NCBI GenBank assembly: GCA_905221605.1
Contig: CAJNDS010000757.1
Coordinates: 323,001 to 387,000 of the forward strand
Direction of reading: 5' to 3'
Source of the DNA: Symbiodinium natans
Taxonomy: Eukaryota > Sar > Dinophyceae > Suessiales > Symbiodiniaceae
DNA: 64,000 bases
Below the pieces are notes generated by a model. That model did no database searches, was not told where the DNA came from, and worked only from the letters and a program-made list of their open reading frames with translations. Position numbers and translations under genes: made by a program. This document shows, piece after piece, positions 24,601 through 38,293 of the stretch. The number at the start of each line of letters is the position of its first letter. Position 1 is the first letter of the stretch.

Positions 24601-27600
24601 TTAAGGGAGGAGCACAAACCCCTAATTTTTCGCACCTCCACCACCGAAGTGTCGGAGCTAGCCGTTGGGTTTAGGGTTTAGGGTTTAGGGCTTAGGGCTT
24701 AGGGTTTAGGGCTTGGGGTTTAAAGGCTTTCGGCCTTCGAGTTCATATTTTCATGGGTCTCAGGACTTCCTTCGGGGGTGGCTGCGAGGTCGTTGGAGAG
24801 TTGGCGCCGGATCGCGGAACCGCCTATCGCCATCCGCGTCTCGATCCAGCAGAGTTTCCTGTATGGGCTTTTTTCGTCATACGGAGGTTTCCGAAATTAG
24901 GGGTACCTTGATAGGGGGATCCTGCTATTTGGGGATCTATATTGGAGGTCCCTACTTTCGTAAACCCCCGTACGAGGGTCTAGCGTTGTAATGTCCAGGG
25001 TTAGGGGGCTTCATTGGTGTTTCGGGGCCTATTTAATCTACGAATAGTTTTTGAATCTACCTCTAGGGGCTCGGGGCTTGTGCAATTTGCATGGTATCTT
25101 GGGAAAAGCGTGTGCTGCGAGATAGGAATTATGAGTTGATAACCTTGGCAACCATGTAGGCTCCTGCGTTTGAAGTCAGAGCCCCCCAACTTATTACCAT
25201 GTTCTACTGGGTAACTTGTATGGACCTTCAAGGTTTTGGATCCTCCCCGGGGTCTGGGTGGACGGGCAGGGTTGGGGTCGAAGTCCTTCACTCCAACCCC
25301 TCTCCCCTAAAAGTCGGGGCCCTGCGCCGGAGTTCCGCGGGGTGCCAGCTTGTTCTTACTTCTCCAACAGCTGAACTTTAAACTTTTTGGGTTTCCTTAT
25401 TTAGTAGGAATAATAAAGTTTAACCTTTTTTCCCCTTGGCTATTGGAGAAGTAAGTGTTTTAGGGTTTAGGGTTTAGGGTTTTTGGCCCTTTAGGCCCTG
25501 TTCCCTAAACCTTGAACCTGGAGTTTTTCTGGGGCTTGGGGGTTTCACCGTGGCTGTAGCGACGTTGTGGGGAGGTGGTGTCGTGTCCGCGCCTCAGGAA
25601 TTTGCGAATGGCCTACGTGGCGCAGCACGCCTTCCATCATTTGGAGGAGAGTTCATGGGATGTCTTGAGGGGTTTAGGGTTTCGGGTTCAGGGTTCCGTG
25701 GGGGTTTGTGTAGGGTGTAGGGTGTAGGGTTTAGGGTTTAGGGTTTAGGGTTTGGGGTTTGGGGTTTGGGGTTTGGGTTTTTTTGGGTTTAGGGCCTCAA
25801 CCCTAAAACCCTTTCGAGATTGACGGTTTTGGGGTTTAGGTCGAAGAAACCCTGAAAACAAGTCTGACATGTCGTGTCTCCACCGCCCTCATTTCGGCGC
25901 AACCTTCCCTCGGATTATATGGGGGTTTACGCTATTGGGGTACCTTTTGGGCGTCCTATGATAAGGGGATCCTACTTTTTGGGGGTCCATATTTGGGGTC
26001 CCTATATTATCGTAAAGCCCCATATAGGGTCCCTTTGCAAACACAAGCAAGGACAATGTAAAAAACCCCAAAGGCCAACCTAGCAACGCTCCCTAAACCC
26101 ATGATAGGAACACCTGGAGCTCACTGCGACCGAGTGCGCATGGGACGTCTTCTGGTTGTTTCGGATTCGTTTGCATCCCTGCTCATGGGATTTGGAGCTT
26201 AGGGTTTGGGGTCTAGGGTCTACGGTCTAGGGTGCAGTGGCAGGTACATTCTCTGGCGTTTCCAGGGCAACGAAGACCGCGAGGCCTTGCAGAAGGAGTC
26301 GCAGGGTGAGCCCTCACACGCAGATGAACTTTCGGATAAACCCTAAAACCCGGAACCCTATGTGTTCGATGTTTGTAGATGTTCCTTATATGGGTTCTAG
26401 AAGGGGCCCTATATTGAACATTTTTCAGAGGGTCCCATCCCCTCGTCTGGCGTTGAAGCCTAAGTGCTTAAACCCACAAAGCCCCAAATCCGCAAAACCT
26501 AGGCCCCATACCCTAAACCATTTCCTGGAATTTTGGGAGTGTCTGTTGGCCCTCAGATTTTCAACAGGGAGCCCTTACCCCCCAAAACCCGAAACACTCA
26601 ACCTAGATCCCCCAGGGGGCGTCTTCGGGTTTCGGTTCTACCTGGGTCCCTATTGCCCACTCTCCCTGCGTTGGAATTGGGGAATTAGGGTCCTTTTGTG
26701 GCCGGTGAAGGTTTGGGTTATGTTTGGGGTTTGGGGTTTAGGGTTATATACCCTAAAACCTAACCTGTGGAAGCCGCCTTTGTTCTTCTTTGAGGGGAGC
26801 GGGGGTCCCTAAACCCTAAACCCTAGACAGGTAGGGTTTCGAGCACATGGTCGAAGGTCGAAAGTTTCGGGTTTTAGGGCTCCGCGGGCTTTGGGCTTGA
26901 ATTCTGGGCTTGGGCTTGGAAATTGGGCTGAGGATTCACGGCGGAGAGTTTAGCGTTTCGTGCTTAGGGCAGAGAGTTTGGAATTCGGGTTCAGGGTGGA
27001 GAGTTGAGGGCTTCGTGTTTAGGGTGAAGAGCTTGGGGTTCAAGCTTTAATGTACAGAGTGCTATAGAACCCCAGTGGCTTCCCATCGCAACCCTGTGTG
27101 TGTGTGTGTGTGTGTGTGAGGAGCGTTTCTTAAGGGGGCTTTGGAGTTAGGAAGTTCATTGTAACATGGTTGTCAAACCCGAAACCCAAACTTTAAGCCC
27201 TAGGAGGGTAGTAATGGGGGTGTAAGAGCCAAGCAAAACATTGAACCGTGCCATTTGTTTAGGATCCAGGATGCTGGGCGTTTCCTAGACTTACAAGTTC
27301 TTCATACTGAATTAGGAAATTGGGTACCTTACCTCCACCAACATATATTTTAATCATAGCCCTTTCACGGGAGGAAAGTCTCGACCAAATACCGGATTCC
27401 CCGATCCAGAACCTGAGTGCTTGTCTAAATTAGGGTCCGTTCGGGGGTCCTTCCCATTGGGTGCCATATTCCACAAAGGGACCAAAAAGGCACCCTAGTT
27501 TCGAGAACATAGAGCCTGTAAGGTGTTCCCTCCACCCTACCAGCTATAGTTACCGAAAGCACTAAACCCCACTAGCTGTAGTAAACCCTAAGCCCGAAGC

Positions 27601-30600
27601 CCTAAGCCCTGAACCCTGAACCCTAAACCCTAAACCCTAAACCCTAAACCCTAAACCCTAAGTCAATCTTCACATTTCGCGCATCGCCTCCAGGCACTTG
27701 CCAATCGTGCGGAGGAGGACCCTGAACCCCTAAACCCTAAACCCTAAACCCTAAACCCTAAACCCTAAACCCTAAACCCTAAACCCTAAACCCTACACCC
27801 TACACCCTAAACCCTAAACCCTAAACCCTCAGCCGAGCCCCGACCCTGGATCCCAGCGTCCGGCGATCCAGCGGGTTAAGATTACACTTCTCAACCCCCT
27901 AAACCCTAAACCCGAAACCGAAACCCTATATGGGGGGTTTACGATATTAGGGGTACCTTATTGGGGTCTTTACTATAGCGGGATCCTACTGTTTGGGGTC
28001 TATTTTAGGGCCCCCCCTGTTTTCGTAAACCCCATGTACCCAATCTTCTAACGGCAATGGCACCCTTTCATATATTCTCAGAGGGATCTGCGACAAATCC
28101 GCTTGGCCATCAAGACACGTGCACCCTAAGCCGAGGTTTTAGGGTTTTTAGGGTACATCTTTCCCAGCGCTCCGACTAAGCCCTGTTTTCCTTCGTAGGG
28201 AGAATTCCAGGCTGCCTATACATGAAAAAGGGAGCCCTCATTATTTCTAGGTTACATACACAGTTCGGTATGAAAAATTAAACCCCTAACCCCTAAATCG
28301 AACACCGATTTTCCCCTAAATTCTAAACATAGCCCGGCAAGTCCAGGAGGAGGACAAGAGGGCGGACGCGGAGATCAAGGGGCTTTGGCCCTGGCACTGG
28401 GGGTTAGGGTTTAGGGTTTAGGGTTTAGGGTTAGGGTTTAGGGTTTAGGGCTTCGGTTTAGGGTTTATAGGGTTTAGGGTTGGCCCGAAAAAGCTCTCTC
28501 CTCAAAAAGAACAGGTCTTAAGTGATTCTGGCCTGTGGCCCCAGAAGCCCCCAGTATTATATCTTCATACCTTAGATTGTTGGCTCCTTGGCAGCCTTGA
28601 CGGTCAAGTGTCCTAAGCCCTGATCCCCAAGCCGAACCTCGATGCCACCTAGGTTCAGATGTTCACCCCCCATACTCCGAACGAGGACGAGGATCCCCAG
28701 TGGTAACTGTATAGGAGTCGTAAACCCCGTCAAGCACGGAACGGATACACTACCCTCTTTGGGGGCGGTTCAGGGGCAAGTCCCCAAAACAAAACAACCC
28801 AAATTACCGAAGCCCTAAAGACGACAACCTGCTTCTGCCAACCCTTGTTTCAACAGGGTGCCCAAACCCTGCCCGAGAGGGGAGCCCTGTATTCGTGGCG
28901 TGAATGTTCGTTCCCAGTACATAGGTCCTACTTCACCTGGGGCCCTAAACCCCAAACCCTCAACCCCAAACCCTAAACCCCAAACCCTGAACCCCAAACC
29001 CTAACCCTAAACCCCAAACCCCAAACCCTAAACCCCAAACCCTAAACCCCAAACCCCCGAACCCGATAGCAAAAGCTGAGGGTTGTTGGGGCATCCTATG
29101 GCTTTGGTCAGCCAGGTTTCGTCTGGTAGAGGGCCAGCTGGTACCTTGTGCGTCAGACCACCCCCAGGCTCTTGAGCGGTTTAAGGTTTAAGGTTTAGGG
29201 TTTAGGGTTTGGCGTTAGGGTTTGGCGTTTAGGGTTTAGGGTTTAGGGTTTAGGGCTTGGGGTTTGGGGTTTGGGGGTTAGGGTTCCTCCACCTTTTGAG
29301 CCCTAAGCCCTAAAGGCCCTCTCCCAGCTCCTACAACACAACACCCGAAAACCCTACATGGTGCTTAGTAACCAATTATCTCTGGAATCTGTACTTATAA
29401 CCCACTTATAAGCCCCGCTAAGTGCCATAATGGGGTTATAAGTACAGCTATAATTGCTTAATGTACCATGAACCTCCAAGTAAAGCTCCAAATCCTAAGC
29501 AAGGTGCAAAGCCTCCATGAACCCCCTTTCGCCCTAGCCAGTGAGCTTGGGTTTAGGGTTGAGGGTTTGGGGTTTGCTTACCCCGCAATTAGGGGACCTG
29601 CCGTAAATTATACTGAGATCCCTCTCTCAGGGCGTAAACCCGAAGACCCTGAACCTCAAACACCCTAAGCCCCAAGACTCCAGTGACACTAGGGTTATTG
29701 GAGTTTAGGGTTTAGGGTTTAGGGTTCAGGGTTTAGGGTTCAGGGTAAGGTCAAAGAAAAGCCCTGAAAGGAAGCTCAGAAACCCTCAAACCCCAAGCCT
29801 CAGGAGCCCTCACAAAAACCCCTGAAGCGCCTTGAGACCCAAAAACCCTGAGCATTTAAGAGCCTCCGGCTCAAGCCGTCGAGCCCGCAGGAGAACAAAT
29901 TTAAGTTTTGGGTTTGCGGTTAGGGTTTAGGTAGGGGTCAACCTGGAGCGGGGGAGGGGGTAGGGGAGTAGGGAAGGGGGGGTGGGGGGGGTCAAAGAGG
30001 TTTCACCTCCGCAAACCCACCCAACACGCCGCCAGGGTCGGCGGATCAACGAACCCACAAAACCCTAAGTTTGCCCCCAAACTCCAAAATCCCTCAAAGT
30101 CCAAACCTCAAAACCCTCCCCCCCCCCCACCCCCCCACCCCCCCCACCCCCCACCCCCAAACAAGAATAGAGAACCTAACAATCCTTAACCTGAAGTTAG
30201 AGCACTAGAAGCGCTTTGAGCACACTTTCAGAAACCCCAATACCCTTAATCCCCAAACCCAAAACTCTCAGAAACCCTCAAGAACCCTAAGCCCTAAACC
30301 CCCAAAAACCCCAAAACCACCCCAAGATGCTCGTGGCAGGCTCTTGAGCCAGAGGTCATCGTGGACCGGCGCTAGCCCCTGGAGTTTTGAGGGTGTCGGG
30401 TTTAGGGCTCAGGGTGCAGGGTGTTTAGGGTTTTTAGGGTTTAGGGTTTAGGGTTGCTGACATGGTCCCTTCATATGGCCCCATGCCTTCTTTAACGCAT
30501 TTTGATGTATGGGCCCTTGGGTTGTATAAAGGCTCCCCTGTTAAGAGACCAGATGAAGGGACCATGTAGCTACTAAGAGTTCCTTTCTGGCTTTCAAGTG

Positions 30601-33600
30601 AATTTCAGGCTAGGGTCGCTTTAGGGTGTTTAGGGATTTGAGGGCTTAACTTCACTTTTTTTTTTTGGGGGGGGGGGGGGGAGGGTCCAGGCGTTTCGTG
30701 CTTTAGGTTTGGGTTTGGTTGTTCGTTTAGGGTTTATCGGGTTTTGCGATCTTGCGGGGGTTGTCGGGTGTAGGGGGTTGAGGTTGTAGGGTTATGTTGT
30801 TACGTGCTTAGAATGTTGTGGGGTCGGGCTTACTAGGAGCCTAAGCAAGCACCACCCAATAACCTTCACCTAAACCCGAAACCCTAAACCCTAAACCCTA
30901 AACCCTAAACCCTGAACCCTGAACCCTGAACCCTGAACCCTAAACCCTAAACCCTATAACCCTAAACCCTAAACCCTAAACCCTGCACATCTATCCAAAA
31001 TTCACATTCTAATCACATGGCCACTCTCGCACCTCTTTGTACATCGCGACATCGAACGAGGCATCTTGGTGATTCATTGGGTCCCCAAGGGAAGAGGGTG
31101 CACGCGGTTCTCCGGGTTTTGCGTTTTCTGGGTTTAGGGTTTGGGGTTTCGGGTTTTGAGGGTCAACGGCTGTTTTCTGACTGAAACCCGAATCCCCAAG
31201 CTCATAGGCCGAGCATGGACAACTTGAGCTGTTGAGTCGGCCTGTCGGCTGCGCACTCTCCTGGGTAATTTCCTCGGCACCATCAAGATAGAGCTGACGC
31301 AATGTCTGCATCTTCCGGCCGACATCCATGGGTTTAGGGTTTAGGGTTTAGGGTTTAGGGTTTAGGGTTTAGGGTTTAGGGTTTAGGGTGTCCTTTCCTG
31401 TTCTGCCGTAGATATCCGACCCACTACGTCTCCCCTCACTTGCAACAGCGAGGGGGAAATGTCAAGTTGTGGGCCCGCGCATCTGCAGCAGAGATGCGAC
31501 CCAAGCGGAAGAGGGCACCCCAGTTGCCTAAAGGGTTTAGGGTTTAGGGTTTAGGATGGCGGAAATGCCTTCCCACGGTCCCCCATTTTTGAAAGCAAGG
31601 AGTTGCATGGCTCATGCCCTGAAACCCCGCCCCTCCAAGCCCCCCCCCCCTAGACAAAGAAGAGGAATACTCATACTGAGGGTAGGTCGTCGTTAGAAGC
31701 CCCCTTTCATCAAGATTCGACTACTATTTGCTTAACAAACCCACCAAAACATCCATGTCATTCCCTATAAGGGCTATACAAGGGACTTGCCTTCATATTT
31801 TTGGTGTTCCTAAGCAAATAGTAGCCTAACATACCCTAAACCGTAAACCCTAAACCCTAAACCTTAAACCCAGAGTTCTAAGGGTATATTTAGGCTTGGC
31901 GATCTGAGGGTGTGGAGAAGGCTTCTGCAATGTTTAACGCAGAGCCAGGGTGTAGGGTTTAGGGATTATGGCGTCTTGACGAAAGTAGGGCTTAAGGCTT
32001 GGGGGGTTGAGAGTGTGCCTCCTGGAAGAGACAGGCAAGGGTTTAGGGTTTAGGGTTTAGGTTTTAGGGTTTAGGATTTAGGGTTTAGGGTTTAGGGTTT
32101 AGGGTTTAGGGTTTAGGATTTAGGGTTTAGGGTTTAGGGTTTAGGGTTAGGCTGCCTAGGACTGCCTCACGCCCAGGCGGCAGCGTGGACGGTTGGGCTA
32201 CGAGTACGAGATGCGCTGGCGGGGGAGGCGCCCTGTTGAGGGGAACAGGATGAAGGGACAGGGGCCCAAATGACAAGGGTTTTTGAGTTTAGGGTTTAGG
32301 GTTTAGGGTTTAGGGTTTAGGGTTTAGGGTTTAGGGTTAGTTGGAAAATGACACTTGAGTTGGATGAAGAGACCTACACAACTTAAGCCCAGCTACCGCG
32401 CACGGGGGTTTACCGGTCGTTAAAGAAGTTTGGGGTCTGCAAAGTCCCTGAAATGGTAGCTTTCATGGACACCTGTTTTCAGCTGAAGGTTCCCCCCCCC
32501 CTTTTGCCAGTCACAGCAACCCCCTGAACTTCACTCAGCCTACGTAAACGATTGTACCCTCAGCCGCAGAGCAAGAGAGAGAAAGACAGAGACAAAAGGG
32601 AAAGCCTCCAAGCCCACTCAGGCCAACGACATCATGGATGTCACGCTCGCAGGCCAAAGGGCTTTGCACCTACATGGGGTTTTGCCAAGGTTGCTATAGT
32701 TACCTTAATAAGTAGGCTTGGTAGCCCAGTGGTACCCTTTTCCCCCCCTTTCTTTGGTTCTAGGTTCCCTTATAAAGTAACCAACCAAAAAAAGGGTGCC
32801 CTTATTAGAATGTGGTTGCTGGGCTACAAAGAGTAGAGGGGCCGCAGCTCGAGACCACTCAGACAACATAGCTGTTGACGGGCTTCACTCATTGGGTTCA
32901 GATGGAGTTGGAATGTTCATTCCCGTAAGCCCTCCTGAGCCCGAAATCCTGAACTCCAAGCCCTAGATCCTGAACTCCAAGCCCTAAACCCTGAACCCTA
33001 AACCCTAAACCCTAAACCCTAAACCCTAAACCCTAGTTCGTAGCCATGAGCTCGGCTTGAGCAAGAGCTGCCAGGAAGCTGCCAACAACGTTCGGCCCGG
33101 CACCCTTGTCCCCCAGCCCCCTTAAGGTTTAGGGTTTAGGGTTTAGGGTTTAGGGTTTAGGGTTTAGGGTTTAGGGTTTAGGGTTTAGGGTTTAAACCCT
33201 AAGCCCTGAATCCACACCCCACTGCACCATTAGGAGTTGCCAACTTATCTCTCAACCCTACACCCTAAATCCTTAAACGGGAAACCAAAACCCTACACCC
33301 TAAACCCCAGTGCCAGGGCCAAAGCCCTAAACCTTAAACCTTAAACCTTAAACCTTAAACCCTCGGAAATAACCCTAACACCCTGAACCCTAAACCCTAA
33401 ACCCTAAACCCCAAACCCTAAACCCCAAACCCTAAACCCCAAACCCTAAACCCTAAACCCTAAACCCTAAACCCTAAAAGACCGGGGAGGTCGCTTCCAT
33501 TGGCTGCCTTGGCATGGCGAAGCGCGAGGCCTCTACAAAGAAAGGGTTTAGGGAAATTAGCCCTAAACCCTAAACCCTAAACCCTAAACCCTAAACCCGA

Positions 33601-36600
33601 GATTTTCACGCTGCAGGTGTTGGTTTTCGGGGCTGGCAACGCAGAACCCTACAAACCGCCCGCGCACCTTCCCTACCCCGTACTGTAGAATAAGGCCCAA
33701 AGAAGGTGACACCCAGGGGTTGCTTGCGCCATATTTAAGAGTTCAGAGTTAAGGGTTTAGGGTTTAGGGTTTAAGACCTGAACCCTGAACCCTAAAGCCC
33801 ATCCAAAACCCTAAACTTCCAAGAGCCGTAAACTGCCTAAAGCCTGTACTTCCTAAACCCTATAAGCCCTAGCCTCGTAAACCCGAAACATGTTAGCCTC
33901 TAGGGTTTAGGGCTTAGGGCTTAGGGTTCAGGGCCTAGGATGCCCAGTAGTACGCTTATTCCCTTTTTTGGGGGTCTAGGTTCCCTTATAAACCTCTGTA
34001 AGCAAAGAAGGGGCACCCTTTTTAATCCTAGGCTACTGGGCAACCTAGGGGCTAAACCTTCGACAGGACGAACGCCAAGCTGCTCAGCGCGCCTGGGCAG
34101 CAGTGGACCTGAAGAAGTTGATCCCAGGGCCTTATCAGTTAAAAAGGTTAAGGGTTTAGGGTTTAGGGTTTAAGTAGTACCCTTATTCTCTTTTTTTTTT
34201 TTTTTTTTTTGGGGGGGGGGGGGGGTTTAGGTTCCCTTATGAACCCCTTTAAGCAAAAAAGTGGCACCCTTTTTAAGCCCTGGTTACTGGGCAGCCTAGC
34301 TACGACCGGGAGCAGGCCCTTTTTTCATGGTTTTAGGGTTGGGGGTTCCCTTATAAGCCCCTTAACTTACTGGCTCAAAACCCAACTTTTCAACTTTTGG
34401 GCTTCTTATAAGGTAGTTTATTCTGAAAGTTTCAACTTTTATTCCCTTGGGTTTTGGGCCAGTAAGTTAAAGCCAAAAAAGGGTAGCCTTTTTGTTCCTA
34501 GGCTGCTCCCTGGTCTAGCTTGTGGTGGGCCAAGAAACTCAGGAACTCGACCTCCGACTTCAATAGGGTTCAGGAAGTTTAGGGTTAAGCAAGATGTGGG
34601 GATTTAGGGTTCCGGGCCCGTTGAAAGTAAGGCACTTGGGCATGACATAGGGTTGTGGCGGGGGAAGGGGGGGTGGTTCTAAACACAACGCCCTGCACCA
34701 TAAGTTCGAAGCCGAGGGTTTAGTAAGGTTTTCAGATTTGATGTCCGCGTGGCTAAACCCTAAACCCTCAACCCTAGATCCTATACCCAGATGGAAGCTT
34801 TCCATATTATGGGCTTAGTGATGAGGGTTAAGTTGAGGTTTTGTTTTGGGGTTTGGGGTTTAGGGTCGAATCTAGGGCCTGGGATTTCAGGGTGTGGGGT
34901 TTAGGGTTCAGGGTTTAGAGTGTTTAGGGTGTTCAGGGTGAGGGTTTAGGTTGCAAGGTAGGGTTTGGGGTTAGGACCTCGGCCTCATCTAGAGCTCCGC
35001 CTTTCTGCGCGCAAGGCAGCTTGATCGCCCGGCCGCTCACGACGCCGGCTGTGCAGGCACTCTTGCCCCCCGATTCAACCCTGAAATGCACACAAGCCAC
35101 TAAAGAATCAATATGACTAAACAAATACTGTACATACATCAGGTTATGCATCTATATTTGTGTTTACTTCTTGAACTTCTTAGTTCTTTCTTCTATAAAA
35201 AACTCCACGCCTTTAGTTCCTTGCTGAGTCAACAGTTGACGTTTAAACTTGTGGGGTTTCCCTATTTAGTAGGAACAATCAAGTTTGGCCTTCTTTGAAT
35301 TCCTCAACCCTAAACCCTAAACCCTAAACCCTAAACCCTAAACCCTAGGAAGCTGAACAAGTAGGTCATTCAGGGTTTAGGGTTTAGGGTTTAGAGCTTT
35401 AGGTGCCCCTTGCACGGACTTTGGGATCAGGTACAGAGTGGTTTGCTTACACATCCCTCAAAGGCAACCAAAATTAAGTTGTTTTTTTGTTGTTTTTTTT
35501 TGTGGGGGTGGTGGGGTGGTTTAAACTGATCCTGAGCAGCGTAGCTACGATCTTCTTCAGGGCTCAGCTTCCCTTCCCTAAACCCTAAACCCTAAACCCT
35601 AAACCCTAAACCCTAAACCCTAAACCCCTGGCAAACTTGCATTGACCAGCAGAGGGGGCCTCTATCTCTTCCAGAGCCACTGCCCAAACCCGAAGCCCTA
35701 AACCCCAAACCCGAAACCCCAAACCCTAAACCCTTAACCCCAAACCCAAACCCTAAACCCCAAACCCTAAACCCTAAACCCTAAACCCTGAACCTACATA
35801 AGCCACCCGAAACCTCGGCTGGCACAGGCCCATCTTGCTGGCTTCGGCCTTTCGAAGGAGGAGGCCGGTTGTGAAAGGTTAGCAGGTTTAGGGTTTAGGG
35901 TTTAGGGTTTAGGGCTTTATAAGGTTCAGGTTGTGGGCTTTTCGCTGTATGGTGTTTAACTTGAAGTGACGGACGGGTGTGAGGGGCTTCGGCATAAGGA
36001 CGTGAGGGGGCCCTCACCCACAGGGTTGCGGCTTTTTGGTTAGAGAGTCAGCAACCCTAAACCCTAAACCCTAAACCCTAAACCCTAAACCCTAAACCCT
36101 AAACCCTAAACCCTAAACCCTAAACCCTAAACCCTAAACCCTAAACCCTAAACCCTGAATTCCAAGGCCCTCATCCACAGCTGCTGTCAGCATCCGGAGC
36201 TGATTTCTGGTTCAGGGTTTAGGGTTTAGGGTTTAGGGTTTAGGGTTTAGGGTTTAGGGTTTAGGGTTTAGGAAAGTGACTCAGGACAACTGACGAACAT
36301 ATTTCAAGCGCGCTAGATCCACATCCGACGAGGCGTTTGCGTCAACCGTTCATCAAGTTCTCGTCAAAGGTCATGTCTCTGATGTACAAGCTGTGCCGAC
36401 TGTCTTGAATATGGCAACGTGCTTAAGACTAGGGCCGTGCAAGAGCGCGCAAGGGCGGAGCACCAAAAGAGTTCTTTAAAGAGGGCGGCGGGCACTTGAA
36501 TGCCCCTCTCCCATACACGATGATATACTTTAGTTCGAATCATAGAGCATGCTGCTTTAACATCTTCTGACAGGTCGTTTTAATATGGTAAACCCTAAAC

Positions 36601-38251
36601 CGATCATGGACCCAAAGCCCTCAGGGTAGGACCCAAGCTCCAAGTTCTAAACATCCCTCATCACAGGCTTCCTTCCGTCGCCTGGGCGCCCTGTCCTCGG
36701 GGCAGCGCGCCCGAGCCGTGCTGGCGGCCGGGGTCCCGAGAGCAGGGTTTAGGGTAGGGCTTATTGCTGTTTAGGGGTGTAGGTCTAAGAAGAACTCAAC
36801 AGACCCCAAACCCATACCATTTAACCTATAAAGGAGAATAAGGAAGGATCTTACCATACCCCGTCAATTTCTTGTAAGGGCGTGCCCAAGGGGTATGCTG
36901 AATATTTCTTGGAGTAGGGATGCCAGCTTGCTACTGTGGGATTCTACACTACACCCCCCCCCCTAACTGCCCCCCCCCCCCCCCCCCCCGCTCGGCCCTA
37001 AACCCATCATGCTCATCAGCGGGTCGGGTTGTGTAGGATCCCTAAATGAGATACTAACAGACATAAACCCTAAACCCTGAACCCTGAACCCTGAACCCTA
37101 AACCCATACAAGGGCGTGACCGCAGTGCCAGGGCGATTGCCCCCTTTGAAGTGAGGCTGAGGATTTCCTGAAGGGTTGCCGTACGCGTATAGGGGTTCAG
37201 GGTTTAGGGTGTCGTTGATGGTTGTGAGAACGAGGGCTGTTCTCCCGACTGCTATTCAAATCATCATTTCGTTTGCTTGTTTGCCATTGCTAGACTGTGG
37301 TGCGGCCAGGCATCGACTTGGTTGGCACCCCACCTGCTGGTGTTAGATGCCTGGGGACCCGGAAGTTAGGGCTTTGGGGTGGGGGGCCACGGCTGTGGGG
37401 CAGGGTTTGGGGTTTTAGCATGGAAGGCTTTGGGGAGTTGTTGGGGTCTGAGGGGCATTGAGGGTGAAGGGCTGAAACCCTAAACCCCTGAACCCTAGAC
37501 CCTAAACTTAAACATGGTCCAAGATCAGCGAGTTTGCGGGTTCGGTGGTCCCAAAACCCAAACCCTGTACCCGAAACCCCTAAACCCTAAACCGCTGAAC
37601 CCCTGAACCGAAACCCTAACTCCTAATTAAATCCTAAACCCTAAAACCTAAAACCAGAGATCAACCAGGGTCTAGGTTTCGGGTTTAGGCAGTCAGGGTT
37701 TAGGGCTTAGTGTGTGGGGCGTACATTTCCTTTTCATTTCTGCTTTGGTGTAACTGTGCCTTGATCCTACGGACGGTCCGCAATCTGAGGTGACCCCAAA
37801 TCCCTCCCCCCAAGTCCCTTAAACATCCTTGGGCCAAAATTCCGACGCTGCAACACCCTAATAGCACCCACCATAATGAACGAAAGAACATCACCGACAG
37901 ATGTAATCCTTGTATATGGCAAAAACTATCCCAAACTTCCCAGTCTACTTAAGTAGGACCCTAAACACCCTAGCGCTGTAGCACTCTGAACCCTAAACCT
38001 CCCAAGCCTGAAGGCGGAAACGCCTTGGAATTCGTACCTAATATCCCCACAATATATCCCTTCACTGGATTGTAGAGGGGCCATCGCGGGTGTGAAGGTG
38101 CTGATAGGATTCAGGGCTTTGGGATGCTTCGAGCATCCTTTAGAGGATCCTGTTGGAACACACACACACACACAAGCACAAATGTGGAGTGGGAAAACAA
38201 AAACAAGCAAGCAAGGACATTCGGAGGGCTACGGTTACAGGGCAGGGGGCT

Positions 38252-38293
<42 letters not shown>

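Noticed and set aside
26237-26812. 191-codon plus-strand open frame
   Set aside because: It overlaps exon 20 in a different frame and then crosses telomere-like and fold-back-like sequence; the eEF3 frame has the real similarity.
27691-27728. Frame ALANRAEEDPE after ctccag, considered an exon between 20 and 21
   Set aside because: Exon 20 joins exon 21 directly in phase 1 (QARQVQEED), so an extra exon is not needed.
36181-36205. Frame AAVSIRS after ccacag, between exons 28 and 29
   Set aside because: The join of 28 to 29 already gives the correct length to the signature motif.
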